This document shows, piece after piece, positions 35,104-43,303 of a stretch of 64,000 nucleotides of DNA (its first letter is position 1; every line of letters starts with the position of its first letter). The position numbers and the translations under genes are program-made. The notes under the pieces were generated by a model. That model was not told the origin of the DNA, searched no databases, and saw only the letters and a list, made by a program, of their open reading frames with translations. This stretch comes from CAMCTV01 sp964420985 (GTDB taxonomy: Bacteria; Bacteroidota; Bacteroidia; Flavobacteriales_D; Sanyastnellaceae). The DNA is taken from assembly GCA_964420985.1 (NCBI GenBank), contig CAYQUT010000014.1:1-64000 (forward strand), read 5' to 3'.

Positions 35104-35656
35104 AATAGAAACGGCGATTAAGACCATTCTCGAGAACATTGGAGAGGATGCCAACCGTGAGGGTTTATTAAAAACTCCCGAGCGCGTTGCCAAATCATAC
35201 GAATTTCTAACGCAAGGATATCAGCAAGACGCCAAAGAAGTGTTGGAATCTGCTATGTTCTCTGAGTCCTACTCAGAAATGGTATTGGTCAAAGACATTG
35301 AGGTGTACTCTTTGTGTGAGCACCACTTGCTTCCCTTTTTTGGCAAAGCACACATTGCCTATATCCCAAACGGGACCATTGTTGGATTAAGTAAACTCCC
35401 AAGGGTGGTTGATGTTTTTGCCAGAAGACTCCAAGTACAAGAAAGATTAACCATTGAAATTCGTGACTGTATCCAAGAAACTTTAAATCCACTTGGGGTA
35501 GCTGTAGTAATGGAATGTCAGCACCTTTGCATGCAAATGAGGGGCGTGAATAAACAAAATTCGTTAACAACCACCTCAGCGTTCAGCGGAGCCTTCTTGG
35601 AAGATGATAAAACAAGAAAAGAATTTATACATTTGATTGCAAATAAATTGAAGTAA
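35090..35656 (+). CDS. folE: GTP cyclohydrolase I
   Basis: 188 residues. Converts GTP to dihydroneopterin triphosphate, first step of folate and pterin synthesis. Zinc and active-site motifs: 'VYSLCEHHLLPFFGKAHIAY', 'GLSKLPRVVDVFARRLQVQE' and 'ECQHLCMQMRGV'. 'TSAFSGAFLED' closes the fold. It starts inside the upstream pterin synthase gene (14-bp overlap), indicating tight co-expression and a shared pathway. Confidence 0.96.
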   Translation: MAENKIETAIKTILENIGEDANREGLLKTPERVAKSYEFLTQGYQQDAKEVLESAMFSESYSEMVLVKDIEVYSLCEHHLLPFFGKAHIAYIPNGTIVGLSKLPRVVDVFARRLQVQERLTIEIRDCIQETLNPLGVAVVMECQHLCMQMRGVNKQNSLTTTSAFSGAFLEDDKTRKEFIHLIANKLK

Positions 35657-35657
35657 T

Positions 35658-36368
35658 ATGAACACACCCGATTTTCAGAGAGATTTCTCTATCGATGAAG
35701 TAAGCTCATCCAGTGTAAAAGCTTTCATGAACCGCGTATTTGGTTTGATGTCTTTGGCATTGATCATTTCCGGAATCACCGCTTTTCAATTTTCAGAAAC
35801 CATGCTGTCGATGTTACAAGGTGGAGGAACATTGATGATGTACGCATTGATGTTTGCACCTTTCATTTTCATTTTGGTCATGAACTTTGGTTTCAATAAA
35901 CTCAGTCCAATGGCGTTAACAGTAACGTTTGCCGCTTTTGCTGTAGTAATGGGTATGAGCTTATCCACCATTTTCTTGGTTTATTCCTTGGGAGCAATTG
36001 CCAAAGTTTTCTTCATTACTGCTGGACTATTTGGCACCATGGCCGTATTGGGATACACCACCCAAACAGATTTAACCAAGATGGGAACGTTGTTGATGAT
36101 GGCCTTATTTGGTATGATCATCGCTTCTTTGGTCAATTGGTTCATGCACAGTGAGCAATTGGATTACATCATCAGTTGTGTGGGCGTTTTGGTTTTCACA
36201 GGTCTAACAGCCTACGACGTGCAACGCCTAAAAAGAATTGGAATGGGTATCGAATATGGAACCGCTGCTGCTTCCAAATTAGCCGTTATGGGAGCATTGA
36301 GCTTGTACCTTGATTTCATCAATTTATTCTTGTACCTATTGCGCATTTTCGGCAATAGCCGTGACTAA
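35658..36368 (+). CDS. Bax-inhibitor-1/YccA family membrane protein
   Basis: 236 residues with about seven membrane helices. 'VKAFMNRVFGLMSLALIISG', 'LTAYDVQRLKRIG' and 'ALSLYLDFINLFLYLLRIFG' are the family's signature segments, with the conserved C-terminal aspartates. Homologues form pH-sensitive calcium leak channels, or affect the FtsH protease in E. coli. It starts one base after folE and ends at a strong terminator, so it closes that operon. Confidence 0.92.
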   Translation: MNTPDFQRDFSIDEVSSSSVKAFMNRVFGLMSLALIISGITAFQFSETMLSMLQGGGTLMMYALMFAPFIFILVMNFGFNKLSPMALTVTFAAFAVVMGMSLSTIFLVYSLGAIAKVFFITAGLFGTMAVLGYTTQTDLTKMGTLLMMALFGMIIASLVNWFMHSEQLDYIISCVGVLVFTGLTAYDVQRLKRIGMGIEYGTAAASKLAVMGALSLYLDFINLFLYLLRIFGNSRD

Positions 36369-36391
36369 AAAATAAGATCCGAAATATAAAG

Positions 36392-36412
36392 CCCGCCACT
36401 TGGCGGGTTTTT
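36392..36412 (+). terminator. Rho-independent terminator
   Basis: Stem CCCGCC / GGCGGG with loop ACTT and five T. It ends 6 bp before pabB. Confidence 0.92.
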
Positions 36413-36418
36413 GTTATC

Positions 36419-37543
36419 ATGGAAGATTTCTTCATTCATTTACCCGCATCCATTGAAAGAGGCCAAGGCTGCAAAGCTTGGGGTATTCAATCGCAATTTA
36501 TCGCTTCGTTCCCTATTGATGATCATGCATGGAATAAAGGGCAACAATGGCTAAACAATGAAAAAGGCAATCCCATTTTTGTAATAATGAGCTATGAAGC
36601 CGGATTTTGTCACCTCAATATTGAACAGAAAAAACTTCCAACACAACCTGCGCTGCTATTCATTGTCCCAAAAAACATAGAGTGGTTTTCTGAAAATTCA
36701 ATAGAGATGAATGAAAGTCAAATTTTGTCTTTTAAACCCATTGAATCTGAAGAAAATTATTACCATAAACTCAACACCATCAAATCTCATCTCCTCAGAG
36801 GAGATTATTATGAAACCAATTATTGTACGCAATTAAAAGCTCCGGCTTCTGAGCTAAACCCCTACGCGCATTGGCTCAAATTATACGCTTCCAATCCCGC
36901 ACCGCACGCGGCCTATGTGCAATTCCATGAGCACCACTTGTTGTGTCTATCACCAGAACGATTTGTTCAGAGAAAGGGTGATGTTTTGCAATCACAACCC
37001 ATAAAAGGGACCATCAAAAAAGGAGCAACAACAGAAGAAGATCTTCTTCTGCAAACACAATTAAAAAACTCCGTAAAAGACTGCACAGAGAATACCATGA
37101 TTGTAGACTTGGTGAGAAATGATCTGAGCAGATTAGCCACCAAAGGCAGCGTTCGCGTCACTGAGCTAGCCAAAGTTTATACCTTCCCAAAATTGCATCA
37201 TCTCATCTCCACGGTAGAATGTCAGATAAACAAGGACACTCCATTCACCCCCATCATGAAAGCACTTTTTCCAATGGGCTCCATGACGGGAGTTCCCAAA
37301 AAAAATGCTGTTGCTTCTATGCATCAATTGGAAGAAAATCCGAGAGGTTGGTACAGCGGCACATTGGGTATGATTCAACCCAACGGAGATTTTGATTTGA
37401 ATGTGATCATTCGCAGCATCTATTACAATCATCAGAACCAAGAAGCCTTCATTGGCATCGGTGGAGCCATCACCCTGCATTCACAATTCAAAGCGGAATA
37501 CCAGGAATGCTGGCTGAAGGCCCAAAGTCTAATCAATCCATAA
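36419..37543 (+). CDS. pabB: Aminodeoxychorismate synthase component I
   Basis: 374 residues, lacking the long N-terminal domain of TrpE. Chorismate-binding core: 'LRGDYYETNYCTQL', 'CLSPERF', 'SQPIKGTIKKG', 'NTMIVDLVRNDLSR', 'FPMGSMTGVPKKNAV', 'RGWYSGTLGM' and 'IGIGGAI'. The Lys in PIKGT is typical of PabB (TrpE has PIAGT). It makes aminodeoxychorismate for folate, complementing folE upstream. No PabA or PabC gene is adjacent. Confidence 0.9.
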   Translation: MEDFFIHLPASIERGQGCKAWGIQSQFIASFPIDDHAWNKGQQWLNNEKGNPIFVIMSYEAGFCHLNIEQKKLPTQPALLFIVPKNIEWFSENSIEMNESQILSFKPIESEENYYHKLNTIKSHLLRGDYYETNYCTQLKAPASELNPYAHWLKLYASNPAPHAAYVQFHEHHLLCLSPERFVQRKGDVLQSQPIKGTIKKGATTEEDLLLQTQLKNSVKDCTENTMIVDLVRNDLSRLATKGSVRVTELAKVYTFPKLHHLISTVECQINKDTPFTPIMKALFPMGSMTGVPKKNAVASMHQLEENPRGWYSGTLGMIQPNGDFDLNVIIRSIYYNHQNQEAFIGIGGAITLHSQFKAEYQECWLKAQSLINP

Positions 37544-37545
37544 AA

Positions 37546-38862
37546 ATGAATTTAACCCAAGAAGTAAAATCCAATTTCAATCATTTCTTCCGAGAAGGAA
37601 GCTTGTTCATCTTGGGAGTCAGTGGGGGAAAAGACAGCATGCTTTTGGCTCAACTCATGCTCGAGGCCAAAATTCATTTTCATGTAGCCCACGTCAACTA
37701 TCAACTAAGAGGCGAGGACAGTAATCAAGACCAAGCGCTAATTGAAAAATGGGGAAATGAAAACAATATCACCGTTCATTGTATCAAAGTACAATACAAC
37801 GAAAGTGAGAAAAACATTCAGTCTTGGGCAAGAACGAAAAGGAGAGACTACTTTGAAATTTTATTGCACCAAGAAAAAGCGGCTGCCATTGTATTGGCGC
37901 ACCATGTCAGTGATTTGTGGGAGACCCATTGGCTGAAACTACTCCGTTTTCAAGTTGAAGGAAATTCAGGCATGTTACCCTGGACACCACCCTATTTCAG
38001 ACCGCTACTGTACATACCCAAAAATGCAATTGACAAAGAAGTCGTCAATAAAAACATTCCCTATCGTGAAGACGAATCAAATCAGTCCACCAAATACAAC
38101 CGAAATTATTTAAGGCATCAAATCATTCCGGAAATCAATGATCGATTTGGTATCACTGATGAAGCCATCATTCAATACAATCAAAAAAAATCAGATAAAG
38201 AAGCATGGAATTATTTCCTTATGCAATCCATGCTGGAGGAAGTAGTAGAAGTCAAAGGCGATATTCAAAGTTTTGATTTCAAGAAACTCCCCTCCTTTCT
38301 ACCAATCTCCACTCCCCTATTTCATTGGCTTACCCCTCTAGGTTTTAGTCCGGATCAAATTACCTCCATTGCCCAATGGCAAGGAATTGAAAACGGAAAA
38401 AAAATAGAGAGTCCAGGCTATGTTCTTTGGAAAGAAAATGGCACTTTCAAAGCAAGTCCCATTCGCCAGGACATTCCTGAAACCTACGAAATCCAAAGCC
38501 CATTTTTCTTGGACCTTTGCGGATGGCAAGGAAAGAAAGTTTCTTATCCACATCCTGAATTTTATGGGGATAAAACACACTTGCAAATGGACTTGAGTAA
38601 AATTGAATTTCCCTGCACCATAAGGCCTTGGCGCAATGGAGAGAAGTTTCAACCCTTTGGAATGAAAGGACATGTTCTTGTTTCTGATTACCTGAATCAA
38701 AAGGGAGTTGCAGCTGCATTGAAATCAAAAATTGTTGTCCTAGAAAGCAACAACAAAATTGCCGCCATCCTTGGAATTGAAGTAGCCAATTGGTGTAGAA
38801 TAGAACAACACACCCAAGGCGTCTGGATTATTCATCCGTTTCCTGAACAATCACAGGAATAA
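37546..38862 (+). CDS. tilS: tRNA(Ile)-lysidine synthetase
   Basis: 438 residues from ATG 37546, 2 bp after pabB. The PP-loop 'GVSGGKDSML' lies near residue 23, 'HVNYQLRGEDS' and 'AHHVSDLWETHWLKLLR' are conserved, and C-terminal TilS domains follow ('RPWRNGEKFQPFGMKG'). It modifies C34 of the AUA-reading tRNA-Ile to lysidine and is normally essential. Its 3' end overlaps convergent recX by 35 bp. Confidence 0.94.
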   Translation: MNLTQEVKSNFNHFFREGSLFILGVSGGKDSMLLAQLMLEAKIHFHVAHVNYQLRGEDSNQDQALIEKWGNENNITVHCIKVQYNESEKNIQSWARTKRRDYFEILLHQEKAAAIVLAHHVSDLWETHWLKLLRFQVEGNSGMLPWTPPYFRPLLYIPKNAIDKEVVNKNIPYREDESNQSTKYNRNYLRHQIIPEINDRFGITDEAIIQYNQKKSDKEAWNYFLMQSMLEEVVEVKGDIQSFDFKKLPSFLPISTPLFHWLTPLGFSPDQITSIAQWQGIENGKKIESPGYVLWKENGTFKASPIRQDIPETYEIQSPFFLDLCGWQGKKVSYPHPEFYGDKTHLQMDLSKIEFPCTIRPWRNGEKFQPFGMKGHVLVSDYLNQKGVAAALKSKIVVLESNNKIAAILGIEVANWCRIEQHTQGVWIIHPFPEQSQE

Positions 38863-39313
38863 CTTTTTCCAAAACAGACATCCCAAATCCCTTGGAATAA
38901 AGGTGCCGCATCAATTTCATTCGTTGCTGATTCTTGACACCCTTGTGACCAATTTGCTTCCATTTGCGTCTTCCTGCTATTAAAGCTTGCTCTGTTTGGT
39001 CTTCCTCAGGCAATTCCCTGAGCACAAGGTCAATCAGCTGCTTCGAAACTCCTTTTCTGAGCAATCCTTGCTTCACTTTAGCAGCACCCCATTGCCTGAA
39101 CGCTACGTGATCATGCACATACGCTCTAGCATAACGTTCTTCATTGAGCAAATTCTCAGCAATCAATTCTGCAATCCAAAACTGTGAAATGAAATATGGG
39201 ATTTCCCACTTCATCAACTTCTGCTGAACATCTTGATGACAGCGCTCCGCACGATCACAATAGGCCTTTATTTTAAGCCAATAAACCCCTTTTTCCTGGA
39301 CCTTGTCTGTCAT
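38828..39313 (-). CDS. recX: Regulatory protein RecX
   Basis: 161 residues, a three-helix repeat protein that modulates RecA filaments. Recognisable parts: 'LKIKAYCDRAERCHQDVQQK', 'LIAENLLNEERYARAYVHDH', 'FRQWGAAKVKQGLLRKGVS' and 'MRHLYSKGFGMSVLEKVI'. recA is not in the window. The 3' end overlaps tilS by 35 bp and the promoter region is shared with the divergent DUF349 gene. Confidence 0.9.
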   Translation of the reverse strand: MTDKVQEKGVYWLKIKAYCDRAERCHQDVQQKLMKWEIPYFISQFWIAELIAENLLNEERYARAYVHDHVAFRQWGAAKVKQGLLRKGVSKQLIDLVLRELPEEDQTEQALIAGRRKWKQIGHKGVKNQQRMKLMRHLYSKGFGMSVLEKVIPVIVQETDE

Positions 39314-39324
39314 TGTAAAAAAAA

Positions 39325-39332
39325 CAAATTTA
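39325..39332 (-). promoter_or_regulatory. -7 box for recX
   Basis: Minus-strand TAAATTTG (exact TAnnTTTG) ends 11 bp before ATG 39313. Confidence 0.5.
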
Positions 39333-39346
39333 TAGCGCTACTTTGC

Positions 39347-39354
39347 TATTTTTG
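39347..39354 (+). promoter_or_regulatory. -7 box for the DUF349 gene
   Basis: TATTTTTG (exact consensus) ends 19 bp before ATG 39374. It is only 14 bp from the divergent recX -7 box, so the two promoters probably overlap and compete. Confidence 0.5.
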
Positions 39355-39373
39355 TGCAACTTAGAAAAAAGTG

Positions 39374-41071
39374 ATGAAAGTAGAATTGATTGAACAACTT
39401 ACAGCTGCGCTTCAGAATGAAGAAATCATGACTGTGCGCGACACTGTAAGCGGCATTCGCAAACAATGGAAGTCAGAAACCATCAAAGAACGCCAATTGC
39501 AATTGGAAGCATTCAAAGCTTCCGAACCCGAAGAACATGTTGAATTCATTTACATCCCGCACGAGCTAGAAACCAAGTTTCAAGAACTCTGCAAAGTGTA
39601 TGAAGACCGCATAGAAGAGGCTGGTAAAAAACTGGCAGCAGAGCGTCAAAAAAACTTTGAATTGAAAAAAGCCGTTTTAGACGACTTTCAAAAACTAATT
39701 CAGGAGGAAGAAAACGTAGGAAAAGCTTTTGAATGGCACAAAGGGATAAGAGAAAGATGGGATGCCATTGGAGATGTTCCTGGTGACAAGTATCCTGAGA
39801 TACAAGAAAAATGGCAAAGTCTCAATCATGCCTTCTTTTACAACATCAACATCTACAAAGAACTTCAAGCCCATGATTTAAAGGTAAATCAGCGCAGAAA
39901 AGAAGAATTGATTGAAGATGCCAAAGGACTTGAAGCTGTAGAAAGCATCAAGGATCTTGAAATATTGGTCAAGAAACTACAGAGAGAATTTATTGAAGTG
40001 GGCCCTTCTCCAAGAGAGACATTCAAAGAAACAGGTGATACTTTCTTTGGAATACTGAGAGAAGCGCAAAATAGAATTCAAGCCCACTATGACGCCATAC
40101 AACAAGAAGCCGATGCGCATTTGACCGCTAAAAAAGGACTGATTGAAAAGACCAAAGAAATCTTAGCAATGGATTTCACACAGCCCAATGCATGGAACAA
40201 ATGGACAGATGAAATCATCAAATTACAAGATGAATGGAAAACCATTGGATGGACGCGCAAAAAGGACAATGAAGACACCTGGCTAGAATTCCGTGGTTTG
40301 TGTGATGCCTTTTTTGAAAAAAGAAAAAATTATTTCGAAGAGCGCAAAGCGGTTCAAAGAGAGAACCAAAAGAAAAAAGAAGAAATCATTGCCAAAGCCA
40401 AAGCTTTGGTCGATAGTACGGATTGGAAAAAAACCACTGAAACCCTGAAGCAATTGCAGGAGTCTTGGAAGGCTGTTGGAAATGCCGATCCCAAGGAGGA
40501 AAATAAGTTATGGCAAAGATTCCGTTCTTCTTGTGATGCCTTCTTTGCAAAAAAGAAAGAGCACTTTGGCGACATGGCTGGTCAACAAGAAGAAAATTTG
40601 CGTTTAAAGACAACCCTTCTTGAAGAGATTGAGCAATATCAACTGTCTGGCAACAAAGGCCAAGACTTGGGATTTTTAAAGGAATTTTCAGAAAGATGGA
40701 GAGGGGTTGGACACATTCCCAAAAACAACATGGCTGAGGTAAGCAAACGTTACAACGATGCGCTTGACAAATTGTACGGTGGCGTCAATGCCAACCGCCA
40801 AGAAAAGGAAATAACCCATTACAAAAGCCGTGTTCAGAATATCAAATCACAGGGAAATCCAAATGGTTTGAAAAGAGAGAAATCCATTCTTCAAGATAAA
40901 GTGGATCGTCTCTTGATTCAAAACAAACAATACGAAAACAACATGGGCATTTTCACTGGCAAGGGTGCGGAATCCATGCGAAAAGAGATCGAGAAAAAAA
41001 TCAAATTAAACCTGGTTGAAATTGATGAAATCAAAGCAAAAATGAAATTGCTCACTGAAGAAAACAACTAG
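39374..41071 (+). CDS. DUF349 repeat protein
   Basis: 565 residues, almost entirely charged alpha-helix with about five DUF349 units. Each has the pattern 'W..IG.VP......LW..F......FF': for example 'RWDAIGDVPGDKYPEI', 'EFIEVGPSPRETF', 'EWKTIGWTRKKDNEDTWLEF', 'SWKAVGNADPKEENKLWQRF' and 'RWRGVGHIPKNNM'. Widespread in Bacteroidota, with no settled biochemical role. The C-terminal ~80 residues look like a coiled coil. GTG at 39371 directly precedes the chosen ATG. Confidence 0.9.
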   Translation: MKVELIEQLTAALQNEEIMTVRDTVSGIRKQWKSETIKERQLQLEAFKASEPEEHVEFIYIPHELETKFQELCKVYEDRIEEAGKKLAAERQKNFELKKAVLDDFQKLIQEEENVGKAFEWHKGIRERWDAIGDVPGDKYPEIQEKWQSLNHAFFYNINIYKELQAHDLKVNQRRKEELIEDAKGLEAVESIKDLEILVKKLQREFIEVGPSPRETFKETGDTFFGILREAQNRIQAHYDAIQQEADAHLTAKKGLIEKTKEILAMDFTQPNAWNKWTDEIIKLQDEWKTIGWTRKKDNEDTWLEFRGLCDAFFEKRKNYFEERKAVQRENQKKKEEIIAKAKALVDSTDWKKTTETLKQLQESWKAVGNADPKEENKLWQRFRSSCDAFFAKKKEHFGDMAGQQEENLRLKTTLLEEIEQYQLSGNKGQDLGFLKEFSERWRGVGHIPKNNMAEVSKRYNDALDKLYGGVNANRQEKEITHYKSRVQNIKSQGNPNGLKREKSILQDKVDRLLIQNKQYENNMGIFTGKGAESMRKEIEKKIKLNLVEIDEIKAKMKLLTEENN

Positions 41072-41089
41072 ATAAATTGGCGGTGTCCC

Positions 41090-41190
41090 ACCCTCACGAT
41101 GTTCGGGAGGGTCGGGCTGTCCGCTGTATCTTTTGGTTCAAGAACCAAAAGGATGCCGCTCCCATCCCTCACCGGATCCACCTAGGCAGC
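41090..41190. repeat. Interspersed hairpin-rich intergenic repeat (Bacteroidota type)
   Basis: The stretch contains GGGTCGGGCTGTCCGCTGTA, a perfect 10-bp stem CTTTTGGTTC / GAACCAAAAG (41130-41151, 2-bp loop), then GGATGCCGCTCCCATCCCTC. From memory this 'GGGTCGGGCT...CCGCT...hairpin...GCCGCT...ATCCCT' layout recurs in intergenic regions of many Bacteroidota. Two further stems flank it: ACCCTC / GAGGGT (41089-41111) and AGGCAGC / GCTACCT (41174-41191, one mismatch). It lies between convergent genes and may serve as a terminator. Confidence 0.65.
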
Positions 41191-41211
41191 TCTCGCTACC
41201 TCGGCACCTCA

Positions 41212-43140
41212 TCACTTCGACACACAAACCAATTCAATCTTCTTGGATGGCTTCACTACCAAAGGAACCTTCTCTAGTACTGTGTCTGCCTCTTCTAATC
41301 CCCAAGCATCAATATCGCTAAGACCCTGTTCTTTCAACCATTCGTATCCTGAAGTAACAAAGTTTTCTTTCACACTCAAATCATTGTCTGCAGACAAATA
41401 CTTTTCTAACACAACAAATTTCACATCCAAATTAGAATTGTAATCTTGATAAGGCTCGGGCTTCTTTGAAATATCATAAGTATTGCGCTTTACCATATCA
41501 TCCAAAATACACTTAAAGAAGTTGTTGACTTTTGCAGGCACTCGGAAACCTAGACGGATATTGACTTTGATGATCAAATCATTTTCCACTTCATCCACTT
41601 CATACTCCTTGGTATAAGGTTCATTGGTTCGATCCACGTGAACAAACCAATACACATCTGCCCGCTTAGGCGTTTTAGATAAGATACTATCGATGATTTT
41701 ATTTTCAATTTGATGACGATGATTGGCCTTGGTCAAGAAAACAAGATGTGTCGCATACTTGGGAATTCTTGTATCAGAAGACAACTGCTTTAACACACCA
41801 ACATGATCATCCAAATCAACAAACAAAAGGAAAGAGTTGCTCAATTGCCTGTAGGTGTAAGTAATCCACATGACATGCAAAATGATGACATATACAATCA
41901 ACATCATCCAAGCCTCTTTCAACTTTAAAATATTGGCGACAAAGAATGAAATCTCTACAGCAAAGAAAACCCCCACGGTTACGGCAACCAACCAAACTGG
42001 CCAACGACGTTTATAAATCAGATAAAAACTAAGCAGCAACGTAGTCATCAACATGGCCACTGTAATGAAGAAACCATAGGCCGCTTCCATGTGTTTGGAT
42101 TCACGGAAATACAACATAACACCCATACAACCCGCCCACAATAACCAATTTACACTGGGTATATACAATTGGCCCTTTAATTCAGTTGGGAACTTAACAC
42201 CCACTCTTGGCCAAAAGTTCAAGTTCATGGCCTCACTCACCAGCGTAAATGAACCTGAAATCAATGCCTGGCTAGCGATAATAGCCGCCATTGTTGCAAT
42301 GATGATACCTGGCAACAAAAACCAATCGGGCATGATGGCATAGAAGGGATTTACGTCATTGAGACTCTGCTGTTGCATGATCCAAGCGGCTTGACCCATG
42401 TAGTTCAGTACCAAGGCCACCTTGACAAATATCCAACTCACACGAATGTTTTCTCTGCCGCAATGGCCCAAATCACTGTACAAAGCTTCAGCACCAGTTG
42501 TACAGAGGAAAACGGCACCCAACAACCAAAAACCCTTTGGATATTCTGTCAACAACGCTATGGCAAACTTGGGGTTGATCGCATTCAATACCTCAGGATG
42601 GTGCACCACTTGTGACACGCCAAGGATGGCCAACATGCTAAACCAAACCAGCATGATAGGACCAAACGTCGCTCCCACCAACTTGGTTCCATATCGTTGA
42701 ATAACAAAAATCAACGTTAATATGACCAATACAATCGGTAATACTGGAATGGAATCGTTGTAAACCGAGACCCCTTCAACGGCGGAGGCAACAGAAATCG
42801 GTGGCGTGATGATTCCGTCACACAATAATGTGGCGGCACCAATCATTGCGGGCCAAAAGAGCCATTTTCCTTTTCTCTTCACCAATGAAAAGAGCGAAAA
42901 AATTCCACCTTCACCGTTGTTGTCGGCACGCAGGGTAAGGAAAATATACTTGAAGGTAGTTTGAATGGTCAGTGTCCAGAAAATACACGAGACACCCCCA
43001 TACACCAACACTTCCGTGATGGGACGATCTTGAATAATTGAACGAAGTACATACAAAGGTGAGGTACCAATATCTCCGAAAATGATACCGAGTGTGACCA
43101 ACACGCCAGCTGCGGTTAGTTTGTGATTGTTAGAGGCCAT
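41212..43140 (-). CDS. kup: KUP-family potassium transporter
   Basis: About 642 residues from ATG 43140. 'TLGIIFGDIGTSPLYVLRSI' is the KUP N-terminal signature. 'GEGGIFSLFSLVKRKGKW', 'GAATLLCDGIITPPISVASA', 'GAVFLCTTGAEALYSDLGHC' and 'SQALISGSFTLVSEAMNL' follow, giving ~12 membrane helices and a cytoplasmic C-terminal domain from ~470. Imports K+ with H+. A longer frame runs to 43188 but would extend upstream of the -7 box at 43156-43163. Confidence 0.95.
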   Translation of the reverse strand: MASNNHKLTAAGVLVTLGIIFGDIGTSPLYVLRSIIQDRPITEVLVYGGVSCIFWTLTIQTTFKYIFLTLRADNNGEGGIFSLFSLVKRKGKWLFWPAMIGAATLLCDGIITPPISVASAVEGVSVYNDSIPVLPIVLVILTLIFVIQRYGTKLVGATFGPIMLVWFSMLAILGVSQVVHHPEVLNAINPKFAIALLTEYPKGFWLLGAVFLCTTGAEALYSDLGHCGRENIRVSWIFVKVALVLNYMGQAAWIMQQQSLNDVNPFYAIMPDWFLLPGIIIATMAAIIASQALISGSFTLVSEAMNLNFWPRVGVKFPTELKGQLYIPSVNWLLWAGCMGVMLYFRESKHMEAAYGFFITVAMLMTTLLLSFYLIYKRRWPVWLVAVTVGVFFAVEISFFVANILKLKEAWMMLIVYVIILHVMWITYTYRQLSNSFLLFVDLDDHVGVLKQLSSDTRIPKYATHLVFLTKANHRHQIENKIIDSILSKTPKRADVYWFVHVDRTNEPYTKEYEVDEVENDLIIKVNIRLGFRVPAKVNNFFKCILDDMVKRNTYDISKKPEPYQDYNSNLDVKFVVLEKYLSADNDLSVKENFVTSGYEWLKEQGLSDIDAWGLEEADTVLEKVPLVVKPSKKIELVCVSK

Positions 43141-43155
43141 GGTTAAATTGTCAGA

Positions 43156-43163
43156 CAAATGTA
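43156..43163 (-). promoter_or_regulatory. -7 box for kup
   Basis: Minus-strand TACATTTG (exact TAnnTTTG) ends 15 bp before ATG 43140. It supports that start. Confidence 0.5.
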
Positions 43164-43255
43164 GTAGGACTTGTCCATGATTATTCACCTTCCTCTAAAA
43201 AAAACAAATCGTACGTTATCAACCATACCCTTTTCAAATAAATCCTCATCAAACC

Positions 43256-43284
43256 TTTGAATCAAAATGCACGTCTTATATTTG
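43256..43284 (+). promoter_or_regulatory. Promoter for the giant T9SS protein
   Basis: TTTG 43256-43259, 17-bp spacer, TATATTTG 43277-43284, both perfect. It ends 19 bp before ATG 43304. Confidence 0.7.
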
Positions 43285-43303
43285 ATAGACCTTAAACCGA
43301 ATT

